A DNA stretch of 14,467 bases from an uncultured Succinivibrio sp. (GCA_902772715.1 CACYBT010000159.1:1-14467); one strand, 5' to 3'. Positions 1 through 7,875 are shown, counted from the first letter of the stretch. Program-made: numbers and translations. The notes: generated from the sequence alone by a model not told the origin.

Positions 1-1
1 A

Positions 2-121
2 GCCAATAACGAAGCATTAACATACAAACAGGCTCTTAATTTTAAAGGCAAAAACGTCAAGGCCTATGCCATGGTTTTTGCAGGTCCTGACTGCGTTTAC
101 TGTCAGCAACAGTTATCCTAA
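2..121 (+). CDS. C-terminal fragment of an unidentified protein ending in a CxxC motif
   Basis: An open frame runs in from the left edge and ends at TAA 119-121, giving 39 visible residues. The start lies outside the window. The stretch KAYAMVFAGPDCVYCQQQLS looks like a hydrophobic beta strand followed by a CxxC pair (Cys-Val-Tyr-Cys). That pattern resembles the active-site start of DsbC/DsbG or thioredoxin-like oxidoreductases (a 'F-A-D-P-x-C-x-Y-C' type motif). In such enzymes most of the fold follows the CxxC, whereas here the protein stops five residues after it. It may therefore be a truncated relic, a different small cysteine protein, or a chance open frame. The neighbouring position upstream of rlmN is held by ndk or pilF-type genes in some relatives, and this is neither. 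I do not recognise the gene. Confidence 0.45.
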   Translation, partial: ANNEALTYKQALNFKGKNVKAYAMVFAGPDCVYCQQQLS

Positions 122-187
122 ACCATAACCATTTGTAAAAAAGTGACCTTTTTATTGTTAGAAAGACTAAGTGTATACATGCATTTT

Positions 188-217
188 TTGAAAAATAAGA
201 CTGAATACTGCTATAAT
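188..217 (+). promoter_or_regulatory. Probable sigma70 promoter for the rlmN-der operon
   Basis: TTGAAA at 188-193 (five of six matches to TTGACA) and a perfect TATAAT at 212-217 are separated by 18 nt. A TG dinucleotide at 209-210 makes it an extended -10 element (TGC-TATAAT). It lies about 50 nt upstream of the rlmN start and is the best promoter-like match seen in the gap between the upstream gene fragment and rlmN. The following genes are tightly packed, so it probably drives the whole cluster at least as far as the hairpin after bamB. Confidence 0.65.
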
Positions 218-268
218 CCTATGTTTAATATGTTTGGTCTTATTTTTATTGTTTTATGAGTAACTGTT

Positions 269-1369
269 TTGGTCACTGCTAGTAAAGTTAATCTTTTAAA
301 TCTCTCCCCTTTTGAGTTAGGAGAATTTTTTACTTCCATAGGAGAGAAGTCTTTTCGTTCTCAGCAGTTATTACGCTGGATGTATCAGTTTGGTGAAACT
401 GATTTTTCAAAAATGTCGAATTTGCGTAAGGATTTACGCGAAAGACTCTCTGAGATATGCTGTATTTGTGCTCCAGAAATTATAAAAGAGGAAAAGGCCT
501 CAGATGGAACTACTAAATGGGCGTTAGATCTAGGTGATGGTCAGGTTGTTGAGACTGTGCTTATTCCTGAAGATGACAGAAATACTTTATGCATTTCTAC
601 ACAGGTGGGATGTCCTATAAAGTGTGTTTTCTGCAGAACCGGAGCACAAGGATTTAATCGTAATCTTAAGGTTAGTGAAATTATTGGTCAGGTCTTTTGC
701 GCCTCTACGCGGGTAGGCTTTAGTCTGAATCAGGAGCAAAAGCCGATTTCCAACGTCGTGATGATGGGAATGGGGGAGCCTCTTTTAAATCTAGAAAATG
801 TAAAAAAAGTGTGTGAGATCCTCCTGTCAGATTATGCTTTTGCTTTATCTAAACGCCGAGTTACGATATCAACATCAGGTGTAGCGCCTGTGATCAATAA
901 ACTTGCAGGTAACCTTGATGTGGCTTTGGCTTTATCTTTACATGCACCGGATGATGCCTTAAGAAATAAATTAGTCCCTTTGAATAACAAGTATGGTATT
1001 GCTGAAGTTTTAGATGCCGTGCGTAATTATCTTGACAAATCCAATGCCAACTGTGGCAGAGTTACCATTGAATATGTGCTTTTAGATCATGTGAATGACA
1101 GCGTCGAGCAGGCAAACATGTTGTGTCGTCTTTTAAAGACCATTCCATGTAAGATTAATCTTATACCTTTTAATGAACATGAGGATTCAGAGTTTAAAAC
1201 ACCATCGCGTGCAAGAATTGATAAATTCTATAAAGTTCTGTTTGATGCCGGTTTTACTGTCATCAAACGTACCACACGAGGGGATGAGATCTCTGCTGCC
1301 TGCGGTCAGCTTGCAGGACAGGTCAAGAATAAATTGGTTAATTTTAATATAGAACACAGAGTAGAGTAG
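269..1369 (+). CDS. rlmN: Dual-specificity 23S rRNA/tRNA adenine-C2 methyltransferase RlmN
   Basis: RlmN is a cytoplasmic radical-SAM enzyme that methylates C2 of A2503 in 23S rRNA and A37 in some tRNAs. The 366-residue product matches the family across its length. An N-terminal helical domain (about 1-95) contains the FRSQQLLRWMYQ stretch. The radical-SAM CX3CX2C cluster ligands are C115, C119 and C122. The two methyl-transfer cysteines correspond to C108 (in NTLCIS) and C345 (in SAACGQLAG). The GMGEPLLNL and SLHAPDD motifs are also present. The only in-frame start near the N-terminus is TTG 269, just after an in-frame stop at 257-259, with no convincing Shine-Dalgarno. An ATG at 256 lies one frame off, and removing one T from the run at 267-270 would join it to this frame (see findings). 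It is the first gene of the operon; rodZ follows after 6 nt. Confidence 0.96.
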   Translation: MVTASKVNLLNLSPFELGEFFTSIGEKSFRSQQLLRWMYQFGETDFSKMSNLRKDLRERLSEICCICAPEIIKEEKASDGTTKWALDLGDGQVVETVLIPEDDRNTLCISTQVGCPIKCVFCRTGAQGFNRNLKVSEIIGQVFCASTRVGFSLNQEQKPISNVVMMGMGEPLLNLENVKKVCEILLSDYAFALSKRRVTISTSGVAPVINKLAGNLDVALALSLHAPDDALRNKLVPLNNKYGIAEVLDAVRNYLDKSNANCGRVTIEYVLLDHVNDSVEQANMLCRLLKTIPCKINLIPFNEHEDSEFKTPSRARIDKFYKVLFDAGFTVIKRTTRGDEISAACGQLAGQVKNKLVNFNIEHRVE

Positions 1370-1375
1370 TAAATT

Positions 1376-3091
1376 ATGAGTTCCAAGCGAACACGAGCAT
1401 TAAGAAATCGTAAAGATCGTACTAAACTTCCGAATGATTTTTCAAAAGAGGGAATGTATGCTGATATGAATGACGACAATTTAGGTACAGCATCAGATGA
1501 TGTTAATGTTGGTAATGAGACTGATCTTGATTCTTTAGGTAACCAAGAACTAGCAAATGAAGAATTAGGTTCTGGATCAAAAAATCAGGAGCTGAATTCT
1601 TCTGAGATCTCTCATTTTTCTGAGAGTGGGAGTGGTGAAATCGTCAATGAACCCATGACAAGGGCTCAGGAATCATCCCAGGATGTGCATTCTACTGGAT
1701 CTGACAGTGATGACATAAGCGATGATGAAACTCGGAGTGAACAGGTTGGAACAGCACCTCACGATGATCTTAGTGAGTTTAAAGATGCAAGCGAGAATGC
1801 TCAAGAGTCTACATTAAACAGTACCACAACCTCCGCAGACAGTACCGCATCACAGGATACAGAAGATCCCGATCGTGTGCCTGTATCTACTACTTACTCC
1901 GATGATGAAGTTCCAAACCGTCCCGGTGCCATTTTAATGCATGCTCGTGAGATGTTGGGAATGTCACAGCGCGAGGTTGCCCATCAGCTAAATCTGAGAG
2001 TGAATACTGTAAGTGACATTGAGCATGACCGACTGAATCAGCCTACAGCGGTTCCTTTTGCTTCTCTTCACATAGGTCATTATGCCAAACTTGTCAATAT
2101 TAACCCTGATCTTTTGGTAAGTTTATATAAGGATTGTGTGAAGGCTAATGTTCAGGCTCAGGCCGATTTTCATGAACAGAATGAGCATCAGAACAAAAAA
2201 GGATTGTCAGCCGGAGTCAAACTGCCTCTGTATATCTTTGCTGGTTTAGGATTGATTGCCATAACCGCTGGTATTACCGCCGCAGTGATGTCTCAGCATG
2301 ACAATGATACTGATGGGGCACTCGTAATTGAAGATACCATTGAACCTACAGAGGATGCCAAAGGCAATCTTGTAATGGATATGGAAAACTCCAAAATCAA
2401 GACCAATATTGTTGAGCATGATAAGCCTGGAGTAGATAAAAACACTAAAATGGCTCAGGAACAGTTAACTGGAACTGAGAATGCGGAAATACTGGTTGAT
2501 AGAACCGAAAGCCAGCGTGAAGTGGTCAATACCGGCACGCAGATGCCGCTAAAGGTGAATGCAGCAGTTCAGACTAAGGACAAGGCTACTGATAAAAAAG
2601 AAGGGCCTAAGGAGCAGCAAACTGCTTTAAAACCGGTGGAACTTGAGAGTGCAAATGGAGAAAAAACAGAAACGGCTAATCTTAAGAATACTGCCGAGGT
2701 GCATAAGACTGAAACAGTGACACCTGTGACACCTGAAATTACTGAACCTCCAAAGTCTGAAAATGAGACTGTGGTGTCGCAGAATGTTAGCCTTGACAAG
2801 AATCCAAAAGATGTTACTAAGAGTGTGAAATTTTCAGGAAAGCGTGATCCTTTTGAGTCCATGAACAATGTCACTATTAGAGTGCAGGGAGATGTTTACC
2901 TCAAAGTAAGCGGTAACGGTAGGATTTTAAAACAGGGAGCCTATAAAAAAGGTGATACGCTTAAGATTACCGGTATTCCTCCTTTGAAAATAGCGGTATC
3001 GGATGCTTCACTCATTAAAGTGTCCTATATGGGCGCTGCTTTGAGTATACCTAAGAGCAAACAGGTTAGTTTTGCTCTGCCTACACGCTAG
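1376..3091 (+). CDS. rodZ: Cytoskeletal cell-shape protein RodZ with long acidic N-terminal extension
   Basis: RodZ is an inner-membrane protein that links the MreB cytoskeleton to the elongasome and helps set rod shape. The domains are in family order: an Xre-type helix-turn-helix at about 183-251 (LGMSQREVAHQLNLRVNTVS), one transmembrane helix at about 284-306, a long periplasmic low-complexity linker (307-490, rich in Lys, Glu, Thr), and a C-terminal DUF4115-type beta domain at about 498-568. At 571 residues it is much longer than the roughly 337-residue E. coli protein. The main extra part is residues 1-180: a short basic start (to about 24), then an Asp/Glu/Ser/Asn-rich, probably disordered acidic region. 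The frame is continuous with normal operon codon use, so the extension looks real. ATG 1376 lies 6 nt after rlmN; ATGs at codons 27 and 31 are possible later starts. The identity rests on the HTH-TM-DUF4115 layout and on the position between rlmN and ispG. Confidence 0.93.
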   Translation: MSSKRTRALRNRKDRTKLPNDFSKEGMYADMNDDNLGTASDDVNVGNETDLDSLGNQELANEELGSGSKNQELNSSEISHFSESGSGEIVNEPMTRAQESSQDVHSTGSDSDDISDDETRSEQVGTAPHDDLSEFKDASENAQESTLNSTTTSADSTASQDTEDPDRVPVSTTYSDDEVPNRPGAILMHAREMLGMSQREVAHQLNLRVNTVSDIEHDRLNQPTAVPFASLHIGHYAKLVNINPDLLVSLYKDCVKANVQAQADFHEQNEHQNKKGLSAGVKLPLYIFAGLGLIAITAGITAAVMSQHDNDTDGALVIEDTIEPTEDAKGNLVMDMENSKIKTNIVEHDKPGVDKNTKMAQEQLTGTENAEILVDRTESQREVVNTGTQMPLKVNAAVQTKDKATDKKEGPKEQQTALKPVELESANGEKTETANLKNTAEVHKTETVTPVTPEITEPPKSENETVVSQNVSLDKNPKDVTKSVKFSGKRDPFESMNNVTIRVQGDVYLKVSGNGRILKQGAYKKGDTLKITGIPPLKIAVSDASLIKVSYMGAALSIPKSKQVSFALPTR

Positions 3092-3100
3092 GGTGATGCC

Positions 3101-4198
3101 ATGGAATGGAGTCCTGCTCCTATTGAGAGGAGAAAATCAAAACAGATTAAGGTTGGTTCTGTACTTGTAGGAGGACTGGCTCCTATTTCTGTACAGTCGA
3201 TGACTTCAACAGACACCATGAATGTTGCAGAGACCTTAAGTCAGATAAAAAGCCTTGAAAATGCCGGAGCTGATATTGTCAGAGTCACTGTGCCAACTCT
3301 TGAGGCCGTTGAGCCTTTTGCCAAAATTGTGAAAGGTTCAGAGGTGCCGATTGTGGCAGATATTCATTTTGACTATCGCATTGCGATTGAATGTGCCAAG
3401 AAAGGTGCCAGTGCCCTGAGGATTAATCCTGGTAATATCGGCTCACAGGAGAAGATTGATGCCGTATGTGCTGCGGCTAAGGATTATGGCCTTCCTATCA
3501 GAGTTGGAGTCAATGCGGGGTCTTTGGACAAAGATCTTATAAAAAAATACGGAGCACCATGTCCTGATGCTATGGTTGAGGCTGCTTTGCGGGCGGCTGC
3601 TACTTTAGATGAGCATGAATTTTATGATTATGCCTTTTCAGTTAAGGCCTCAGAATTGAATCTGTGCGTGGAGGCTTACGAAAAGCTTGCCAAAAAAACG
3701 GATGCTCCGCTGCATCTTGGTATTACTGAGGCTGGTGGACTTACAGGCGGTACTGTTTTATCTTCAATCGGTATTTCGTGGCTTTTGAAACAAGGTATTG
3801 GCGATACCATAAGGGTGTCTCTGGCAGCCGATCCGGTAAATGAAATTAAAGTTGGTTTTGCCATCTTAAAAAGCATGCATTTACGCAGTTTGGGTGTAGA
3901 TCTTGTGGCCTGTCCAACCTGCGGGCGTCGGGGCATTGATGTGGTTAATATCGTCTCCGATCTTGAAAAACGTTTACAGGATATTAAAGATAACCTTAAA
4001 GTTGCTGTTATGGGCTGTGTGGTAAACGGACCTGGAGAGGCTAAGCATGCAGATGTTGCGGTATGCGGGGCAGGTAACGGCATGGCACTTGTCTATGAGC
4101 GAGGACAGCTGGTAGGAAAAATTCCTAATACCGAATGCGCCCAAGTAATAGAACAGAGAATTCGTAATAATTTATTGAATTTAAAAGGAAATAGTTAG
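3101..4198 (+). CDS. ispG: 4-hydroxy-3-methylbut-2-en-1-yl diphosphate synthase IspG (GcpE)
   Basis: IspG catalyses the penultimate step of the MEP isoprenoid pathway, reductively converting 2-C-methyl-D-erythritol 2,4-cyclodiphosphate to HMBPP with a [4Fe-4S] cluster. The 365-residue protein has the compact bacterial two-domain form. A TIM barrel (about 1-255) includes ISVQSMTSTDT, VADIHFDYRIA and LRINPGNIG. The cluster-binding domain carries CPTCGR (C271, C274) and GCVVNGPGEAKHAD (C306, with E313 as the fourth ligand). Length is close to the E. coli enzyme (372). ATG 3101 lies 9 nt after the rodZ stop, with a weak GGGTG ahead of it. The ATG at 3096 is out of frame. hisS follows after a single nucleotide. 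The cell therefore appears to use the MEP route, as is usual for gammaproteobacteria. Confidence 0.97.
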   Translation: MEWSPAPIERRKSKQIKVGSVLVGGLAPISVQSMTSTDTMNVAETLSQIKSLENAGADIVRVTVPTLEAVEPFAKIVKGSEVPIVADIHFDYRIAIECAKKGASALRINPGNIGSQEKIDAVCAAAKDYGLPIRVGVNAGSLDKDLIKKYGAPCPDAMVEAALRAAATLDEHEFYDYAFSVKASELNLCVEAYEKLAKKTDAPLHLGITEAGGLTGGTVLSSIGISWLLKQGIGDTIRVSLAADPVNEIKVGFAILKSMHLRSLGVDLVACPTCGRRGIDVVNIVSDLEKRLQDIKDNLKVAVMGCVVNGPGEAKHADVAVCGAGNGMALVYERGQLVGKIPNTECAQVIEQRIRNNLLNLKGNS

Positions 4199-4199
4199 T

Positions 4200-5483
4200 A
4201 TGTCAGCAGTAGTTCAGGCCATTCGTGGTATGAATGATCTTCTGCCTGATGACACCTCGATGTGGCAGCAGGTGGAGAAAGTGTTAAGAGAAACGGTGCA
4301 AGCCTACGGATATCAGGAAATGCGCATGCCTATAGTTGAGAAGACCAATTTATTCTCACGTGCTATTGGCGAGGTTACGGATGTTGTGGAAAAGGAAATG
4401 TATTCCTTTATCGACAGATCCGGTGATGATTTGTCCTTAAGACCCGAGGGAACCGCAGGCTGTGTGCGAGCCTGTATTGAACACAATCTTATTGTAAATC
4501 AGGAACAGCGCCTGTGGTATATGGGACCAATGTTCCGCCATGAAAGACCGCAAAAAGGCCGATATCGCCAGTTTCATCAGATGGGGGTTGAGGTATTTGG
4601 CCTAGAGGGGCCGGATGTTGATGCCGAAATCATCGCCATGTCCCACAGTATCTTCAAAAAACTCGGAATTGCAGACGATCTGCAACTGCAGATAAATACT
4701 CTTGGTAATTCACAGGAACGTGCTTTATACCGTGAAAAACTTGTGAAGTATTTAGAAGAGCATTTTGAGGAGCTGGATGAAGACAGTAAGCGCCGTACCC
4801 ACACCAATCCTCTGCGGGTGCTTGACAGCAAAGATGAAAATGTGCAGCGTTTGCTTGTCAATGCGCCTAAACTATCAGAGTGTCTAGGAGCAGAAACAAC
4901 CGCCCATTTTTCACGACTTTTGCAGATGTTAAGTGCACTTGGCATTAAATATGTTATTAACGAGAAACTGGTAAGAGGTCTTGATTACTATAATCTTACC
5001 GTTTTTGAATGGGTAACCACAGCACTAGGAGCACAGGGTACGGTGTGCGGCGGAGGCCGTTATGATACTTTGGTTGAACTTCTAGGAGGAAAACCTACCA
5101 AGGCGGTAGGTTTTGGCTTAGGTCTTGAAAGACTGATGCTGCTGCTTACCACTTTAAATAAGATTAGTATTCGTCCGCATGTGGATGTTTATGTGGTGGG
5201 TAGTGGTGAAAATATCGATCTAAAAATGTTACAATTAGCCGATAATTTAAGAGAGCAGTTACCGCAGTATAGAATCATGACGCACTGCGGTGGAGGCAAT
5301 TTTAAAAAGCAGTTTAAAAAAGCAGATAGACTTGGCGCTAAGGTGGCAGTAATTCTTGGAGAGAATGAGATTGCCAATCATACTGTTACGCTAAAGGATC
5401 TGCTAAATCAGGACGCTCCACAGCAGGAATGTCCTGAGACACAGGTAGTTGCTATGCTTAATATGCTGCTAAAAGATAAATAG
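4200..5483 (+). CDS. hisS: Histidyl-tRNA synthetase HisRS
   Basis: This is a class II aminoacyl-tRNA synthetase that charges tRNA-His in the cytoplasm. The 427-residue product matches the usual bacterial length (E. coli 424). Visible landmarks are the N-terminal IRGMNDLLPDD (8-18), motif 1 around 35-65, motif 2 with MFRHERPQKGRYRQFHQ (111-127), the histidine-specific HisA loop LVRGLDYYNLTVFE (257-270, containing the catalytic arginine R259), HisB-type GGGRYD (284-289) and motif 3 GFGLGLERL (304-312). The C-terminal anticodon-binding domain covers about 325-427. Its start is separated from the ispG stop by 1 nt, and an AAAAGGA Shine-Dalgarno sits inside the end of ispG, so translational coupling is likely. 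Nothing in the sequence suggests loss of function. Confidence 0.98.
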   Translation: MSAVVQAIRGMNDLLPDDTSMWQQVEKVLRETVQAYGYQEMRMPIVEKTNLFSRAIGEVTDVVEKEMYSFIDRSGDDLSLRPEGTAGCVRACIEHNLIVNQEQRLWYMGPMFRHERPQKGRYRQFHQMGVEVFGLEGPDVDAEIIAMSHSIFKKLGIADDLQLQINTLGNSQERALYREKLVKYLEEHFEELDEDSKRRTHTNPLRVLDSKDENVQRLLVNAPKLSECLGAETTAHFSRLLQMLSALGIKYVINEKLVRGLDYYNLTVFEWVTTALGAQGTVCGGGRYDTLVELLGGKPTKAVGFGLGLERLMLLLTTLNKISIRPHVDVYVVGSGENIDLKMLQLADNLREQLPQYRIMTHCGGGNFKKQFKKADRLGAKVAVILGENEIANHTVTLKDLLNQDAPQQECPETQVVAMLNMLLKDK

Positions 5484-5491
5484 GTGAAATC

Positions 5492-6193
5492 ATGGATGTA
5501 TTGACAGATGATCATGAGAGAGAGCAGGTTGTCAGAAAATGGTGGTCTGAAAACTGGAAATCTCTGACTTTAGGTATAGTTATTGCTATTGGCGGTATGG
5601 TCGGTTATGGAATGTACCAGAATTATCAGCGTGATACCGCGCAAAAATACGCTTATGAGATGAATACTCTCAAAAATGCTCTGAATGTAAAGCAAGCAAG
5701 TGCTGAAGAGAATGCCAAAAAATTCATTGCAGAACATAAGGATATCTATGGCTCGCTTCTGTCTTTGGATATGGCAAGTTTTTATGCAAGCGAAGGCAAG
5801 TATGATGAGGCTGTTACTCAAGTGAAGTTTGCCAAAGACAATGGAGGTGAACTTGTTGCTCCAAATGCGTATCTTGCAGAGGCTCATTTGCTTCTTCAGC
5901 AGAAAAAATATGAGGATGCCATTAAAGTTGTAGAAGGTATCACGGCTTCAGCATATACTATTGAAAAGAATGAGATTCTAGGAGATATTTATTACAGTAT
6001 GGGGGAGAAAGACAAGGCACATGATGCCTATCTTAACGCCATAACTGAATGTGAAAGCAAGAAGATTGCCATCAATCCGCTTTTACAGATGAAGGCCGAT
6101 AATCTTATTAAGGAGGGTGAAAATCCTGCCTATAAAAGGGCACAGGCCTTAACTAACGAGATAGCCCGTTCGGCTTCAGAAATTAAGAGATAA
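5492..6193 (+). CDS. yfgM: YfgM family ancillary SecYEG translocon subunit
   Basis: YfgM is a single-pass inner-membrane protein with a periplasmic TPR-like domain. In E. coli it associates with SecYEG and PpiD and helps hand over exported proteins. The 233-residue product has the typical start, a short cytoplasmic N-terminus with the conserved REQVVRKWWSENWKS pattern (10-24). A hydrophobic membrane segment follows at about 25-42, then an alpha-helical TPR-like region (about 50-225) with alternating Ala/Tyr/Leu positions and GKYDEAV- and KKYEDAI-type repeats. It is slightly longer than the E. coli protein (206). ATG 5492 is 8 nt after hisS, and its AGGTGA Shine-Dalgarno (5482-5487) overlaps the hisS stop codon. 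The position between hisS and bamB is diagnostic. Confidence 0.93.
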   Translation: MDVLTDDHEREQVVRKWWSENWKSLTLGIVIAIGGMVGYGMYQNYQRDTAQKYAYEMNTLKNALNVKQASAEENAKKFIAEHKDIYGSLLSLDMASFYASEGKYDEAVTQVKFAKDNGGELVAPNAYLAEAHLLLQQKKYEDAIKVVEGITASAYTIEKNEILGDIYYSMGEKDKAHDAYLNAITECESKKIAINPLLQMKADNLIKEGENPAYKRAQALTNEIARSASEIKR

Positions 6194-6229
6194 ACATACA
6201 GTAGGTGCAACTTTAGGAGATCTGTACAA

Positions 6230-7765
6230 ATGCTGAATAAATTTGTAAGACTGATTGGTGTCTGCGGTTTTATGCTTGCAGCGGTGGGCTGTTCCTCAAA
6301 AAAGGATCTTTTTGAACCTGTAGAATCTCCTGAAATTACCAATCACTTTGATGTTGGCAGTCAGTGGTCACGTAGTACTCAGGGGGCTAATGGCAAATAT
6401 TCACAGTTGGCTCCTTGCATTTACGGAGATAAGCTTTATGTGGCGGGCAGAGCCGGTAAGGTCTATGCCTTCGATGCTGCGACCGGCAACTCTGTTTGGA
6501 CCAAGGATCTTGACGATGAAGAGGAAAATGACAACAAGCGTTCGGCTCGCTTAAACGGTGGTGTTACTGCCTCATCAACTTATGTTGCGGTAGGATCTGA
6601 AAATGGCTATGTCTATGTTCTAAATCGCAGTGACGGTAACGTTTTCTTCAAGTATTACATTGGGGCCGAGATTTTGTCGGCACCTGCTTTCTCGGCTGAT
6701 GATACCAAACTATTTGTGCTTGATGCCAATGGGGCGCTCCATGCTCTAGATCTTGCCTCAAAGGAACGTCTGTGGATTTCAGGTGGCGCTATGGAAACGC
6801 TGCATCTGCGCTCACAGTCACGTCCTCTTGCCATTGCAGATGATCTCGTTATTGTCGGAACTCCGTCAGGAAAAGTGCTGATGATAAGCCAGCAGGATGG
6901 TGTGATCATCAATCAGATTGTGGTGGGGCAGAATAATGGCAGTGCTGCTCTTGACCGTATATCTGATGTGTCCTCAACGCCACTGCTTTTAGGCGATAAT
7001 ATGTATACTACGGCTTACAATGCCGGCTTTGTCAATTACAATTTCAAAGAAAACGCGGTGACCGCGCGTCTTGCCTATCATTCTTCAAAAGACCTGGCTT
7101 TTGATGACAATTATTTTATTCTGACTGGTGATAATGGTCATGTTTACTGTGTAAGCCGTAAGGACAATGTTGAGGTCTGGGAAAACTCCAGTTTAACTTA
7201 CAGAAATGTTTCGGCTCCTGCAATCTATGGAAATCTTGTGGTGGTGGGTGACTATGAGGGATATGTTTATTTCCTTGATTTAGAAAATGGCAATATCCTA
7301 ACCAAGATTGAAGTTTCTTCTTCACCAATTTACGTTGCACCTTTAGTATATGGCAGCAACCTGATTGTTTATTCTTCTTCGGGAACCATAGAATCGCTGC
7401 ATTATGATCCTGTAGGTTTAGTTGCTTCCAAACAGGCATACATTGAGGCTGAACATAGTGCCGGTACTTCTGCTGCCCTTATGGCAGCCAAAAATATTGC
7501 TCCACTCAATCAGGGCGGTGTCACGAAGGAAGCCTTAGAGAAACGTCGTGCTGAGGCTCGTCAATTAGTTGCCAGAATCGATGCCCAGCAGCGTCGTATG
7601 GAGGCTGAATATCGTGAATATCAACGTCGTAAGGCCGAGTATGAGCGCAGAGTTAAGGAATATGAGAAGGAAAAACGTGAACGTCTCTCCGGTTATGGCC
7701 TGATGGTGGGAGAAGGTGTTAAGTCCAACTCTAAGTCGGAGTTTGTAGAAGAGGGCTCTGAATAA
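6230..7765 (+). CDS. bamB: Outer-membrane assembly lipoprotein BamB with C-terminal coiled-coil extension
   Basis: BamB is a lipoprotein subunit of the BAM complex that inserts beta-barrel proteins in the outer membrane. A lipoprotein signal peptide is visible: basic N-region, hydrophobic core and cleavage before C21 (ML-AAVG-C). Ser at +2 fits outer-membrane sorting, although Ala at -3 is less usual than Leu. Residues about 45-400 form the PQQ-like eight-bladed propeller, with repeated blade strands such as KVYAFDAATGNSVW, GALHALDLASKERLW and YVYFLDLENGNI. At 511 residues it is well over the roughly 390 of E. coli. The surplus is a C-terminal tail (about 400-511) holding a highly charged Arg/Glu/Lys/Tyr helix, about 431-486, that looks like a coiled coil. 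A strong AGGAGA (6215-6220) sits 9 nt before ATG 6230. The frame is intact and it ends 20 nt before a terminator hairpin. Confidence 0.94.
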   Translation: MLNKFVRLIGVCGFMLAAVGCSSKKDLFEPVESPEITNHFDVGSQWSRSTQGANGKYSQLAPCIYGDKLYVAGRAGKVYAFDAATGNSVWTKDLDDEEENDNKRSARLNGGVTASSTYVAVGSENGYVYVLNRSDGNVFFKYYIGAEILSAPAFSADDTKLFVLDANGALHALDLASKERLWISGGAMETLHLRSQSRPLAIADDLVIVGTPSGKVLMISQQDGVIINQIVVGQNNGSAALDRISDVSSTPLLLGDNMYTTAYNAGFVNYNFKENAVTARLAYHSSKDLAFDDNYFILTGDNGHVYCVSRKDNVEVWENSSLTYRNVSAPAIYGNLVVVGDYEGYVYFLDLENGNILTKIEVSSSPIYVAPLVYGSNLIVYSSSGTIESLHYDPVGLVASKQAYIEAEHSAGTSAALMAAKNIAPLNQGGVTKEALEKRRAEARQLVARIDAQQRRMEAEYREYQRRKAEYERRVKEYEKEKRERLSGYGLMVGEGVKSNSKSEFVEEGSE

Positions 7766-7784
7766 ACTTAAGACAGTTGGAATG

Positions 7785-7812
7785 AAAAGGGACACCATAT
7801 AGTGTCCCTTTT
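7785..7812 (+). terminator. Intrinsic terminator or attenuator between bamB and der
   Basis: A perfect 11-bp inverted repeat (AAAAGGGACAC / GTGTCCCTTTT) with a 6-nt loop lies 20 nt after the bamB stop. The arms put four A residues before and four T residues after a GC-containing core, so it could work as a terminator on either strand. The T tract is short (7809-7812) and is followed by GTC, so termination may be partial. Partial termination would reduce der relative to the upstream genes. No convincing promoter for der was found downstream, which favours read-through. Confidence 0.7.
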
Positions 7813-7839
7813 GTCACAGTTGGTAGCCCTTTGTGACAA
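7811..7839. repeat. 8-bp inverted repeat downstream of the terminator stem
   Basis: TTGTCACA at 7811-7818 and its exact reverse complement TGTGACAA at 7832-7839 flank a 13-nt spacer. The left arm shares its first two T residues with the terminator hairpin, so both structures cannot fully form in one RNA. It could be a protein-binding dyad or an alternative RNA stem that competes with the terminator. Function is inference; only the symmetry is seen. Confidence 0.5.
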
Positions 7840-7875
7840 TATTTGTTTATCATTACACAAAAAAAAAGGTATTTT

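Noticed and set aside
138..153. A-rich/T-rich hairpin (AAAAAG - TGAC - CTTTTT) after the upstream gene fragment
   Set aside because: The stem has a single G-C pair and five A-T pairs, too weak to call a terminator with confidence.
2569..2874. Minus-strand open frame of 101 codons inside rodZ
   Set aside because: It is antisense to the low-complexity linker of a clearly coding gene and shows no recognisable domain; it is a composition shadow.
7811..7853. Possible der promoter (TTGTCA, TTGTGA and TATCAT elements)
   Set aside because: No pairing of these elements has a spacer in the 16-18 nt range.
7843..7875. TTG start giving Der an 11-residue leader
   Set aside because: The ATG at 7876 has a Shine-Dalgarno at good spacing and begins at the conserved family N-terminus.
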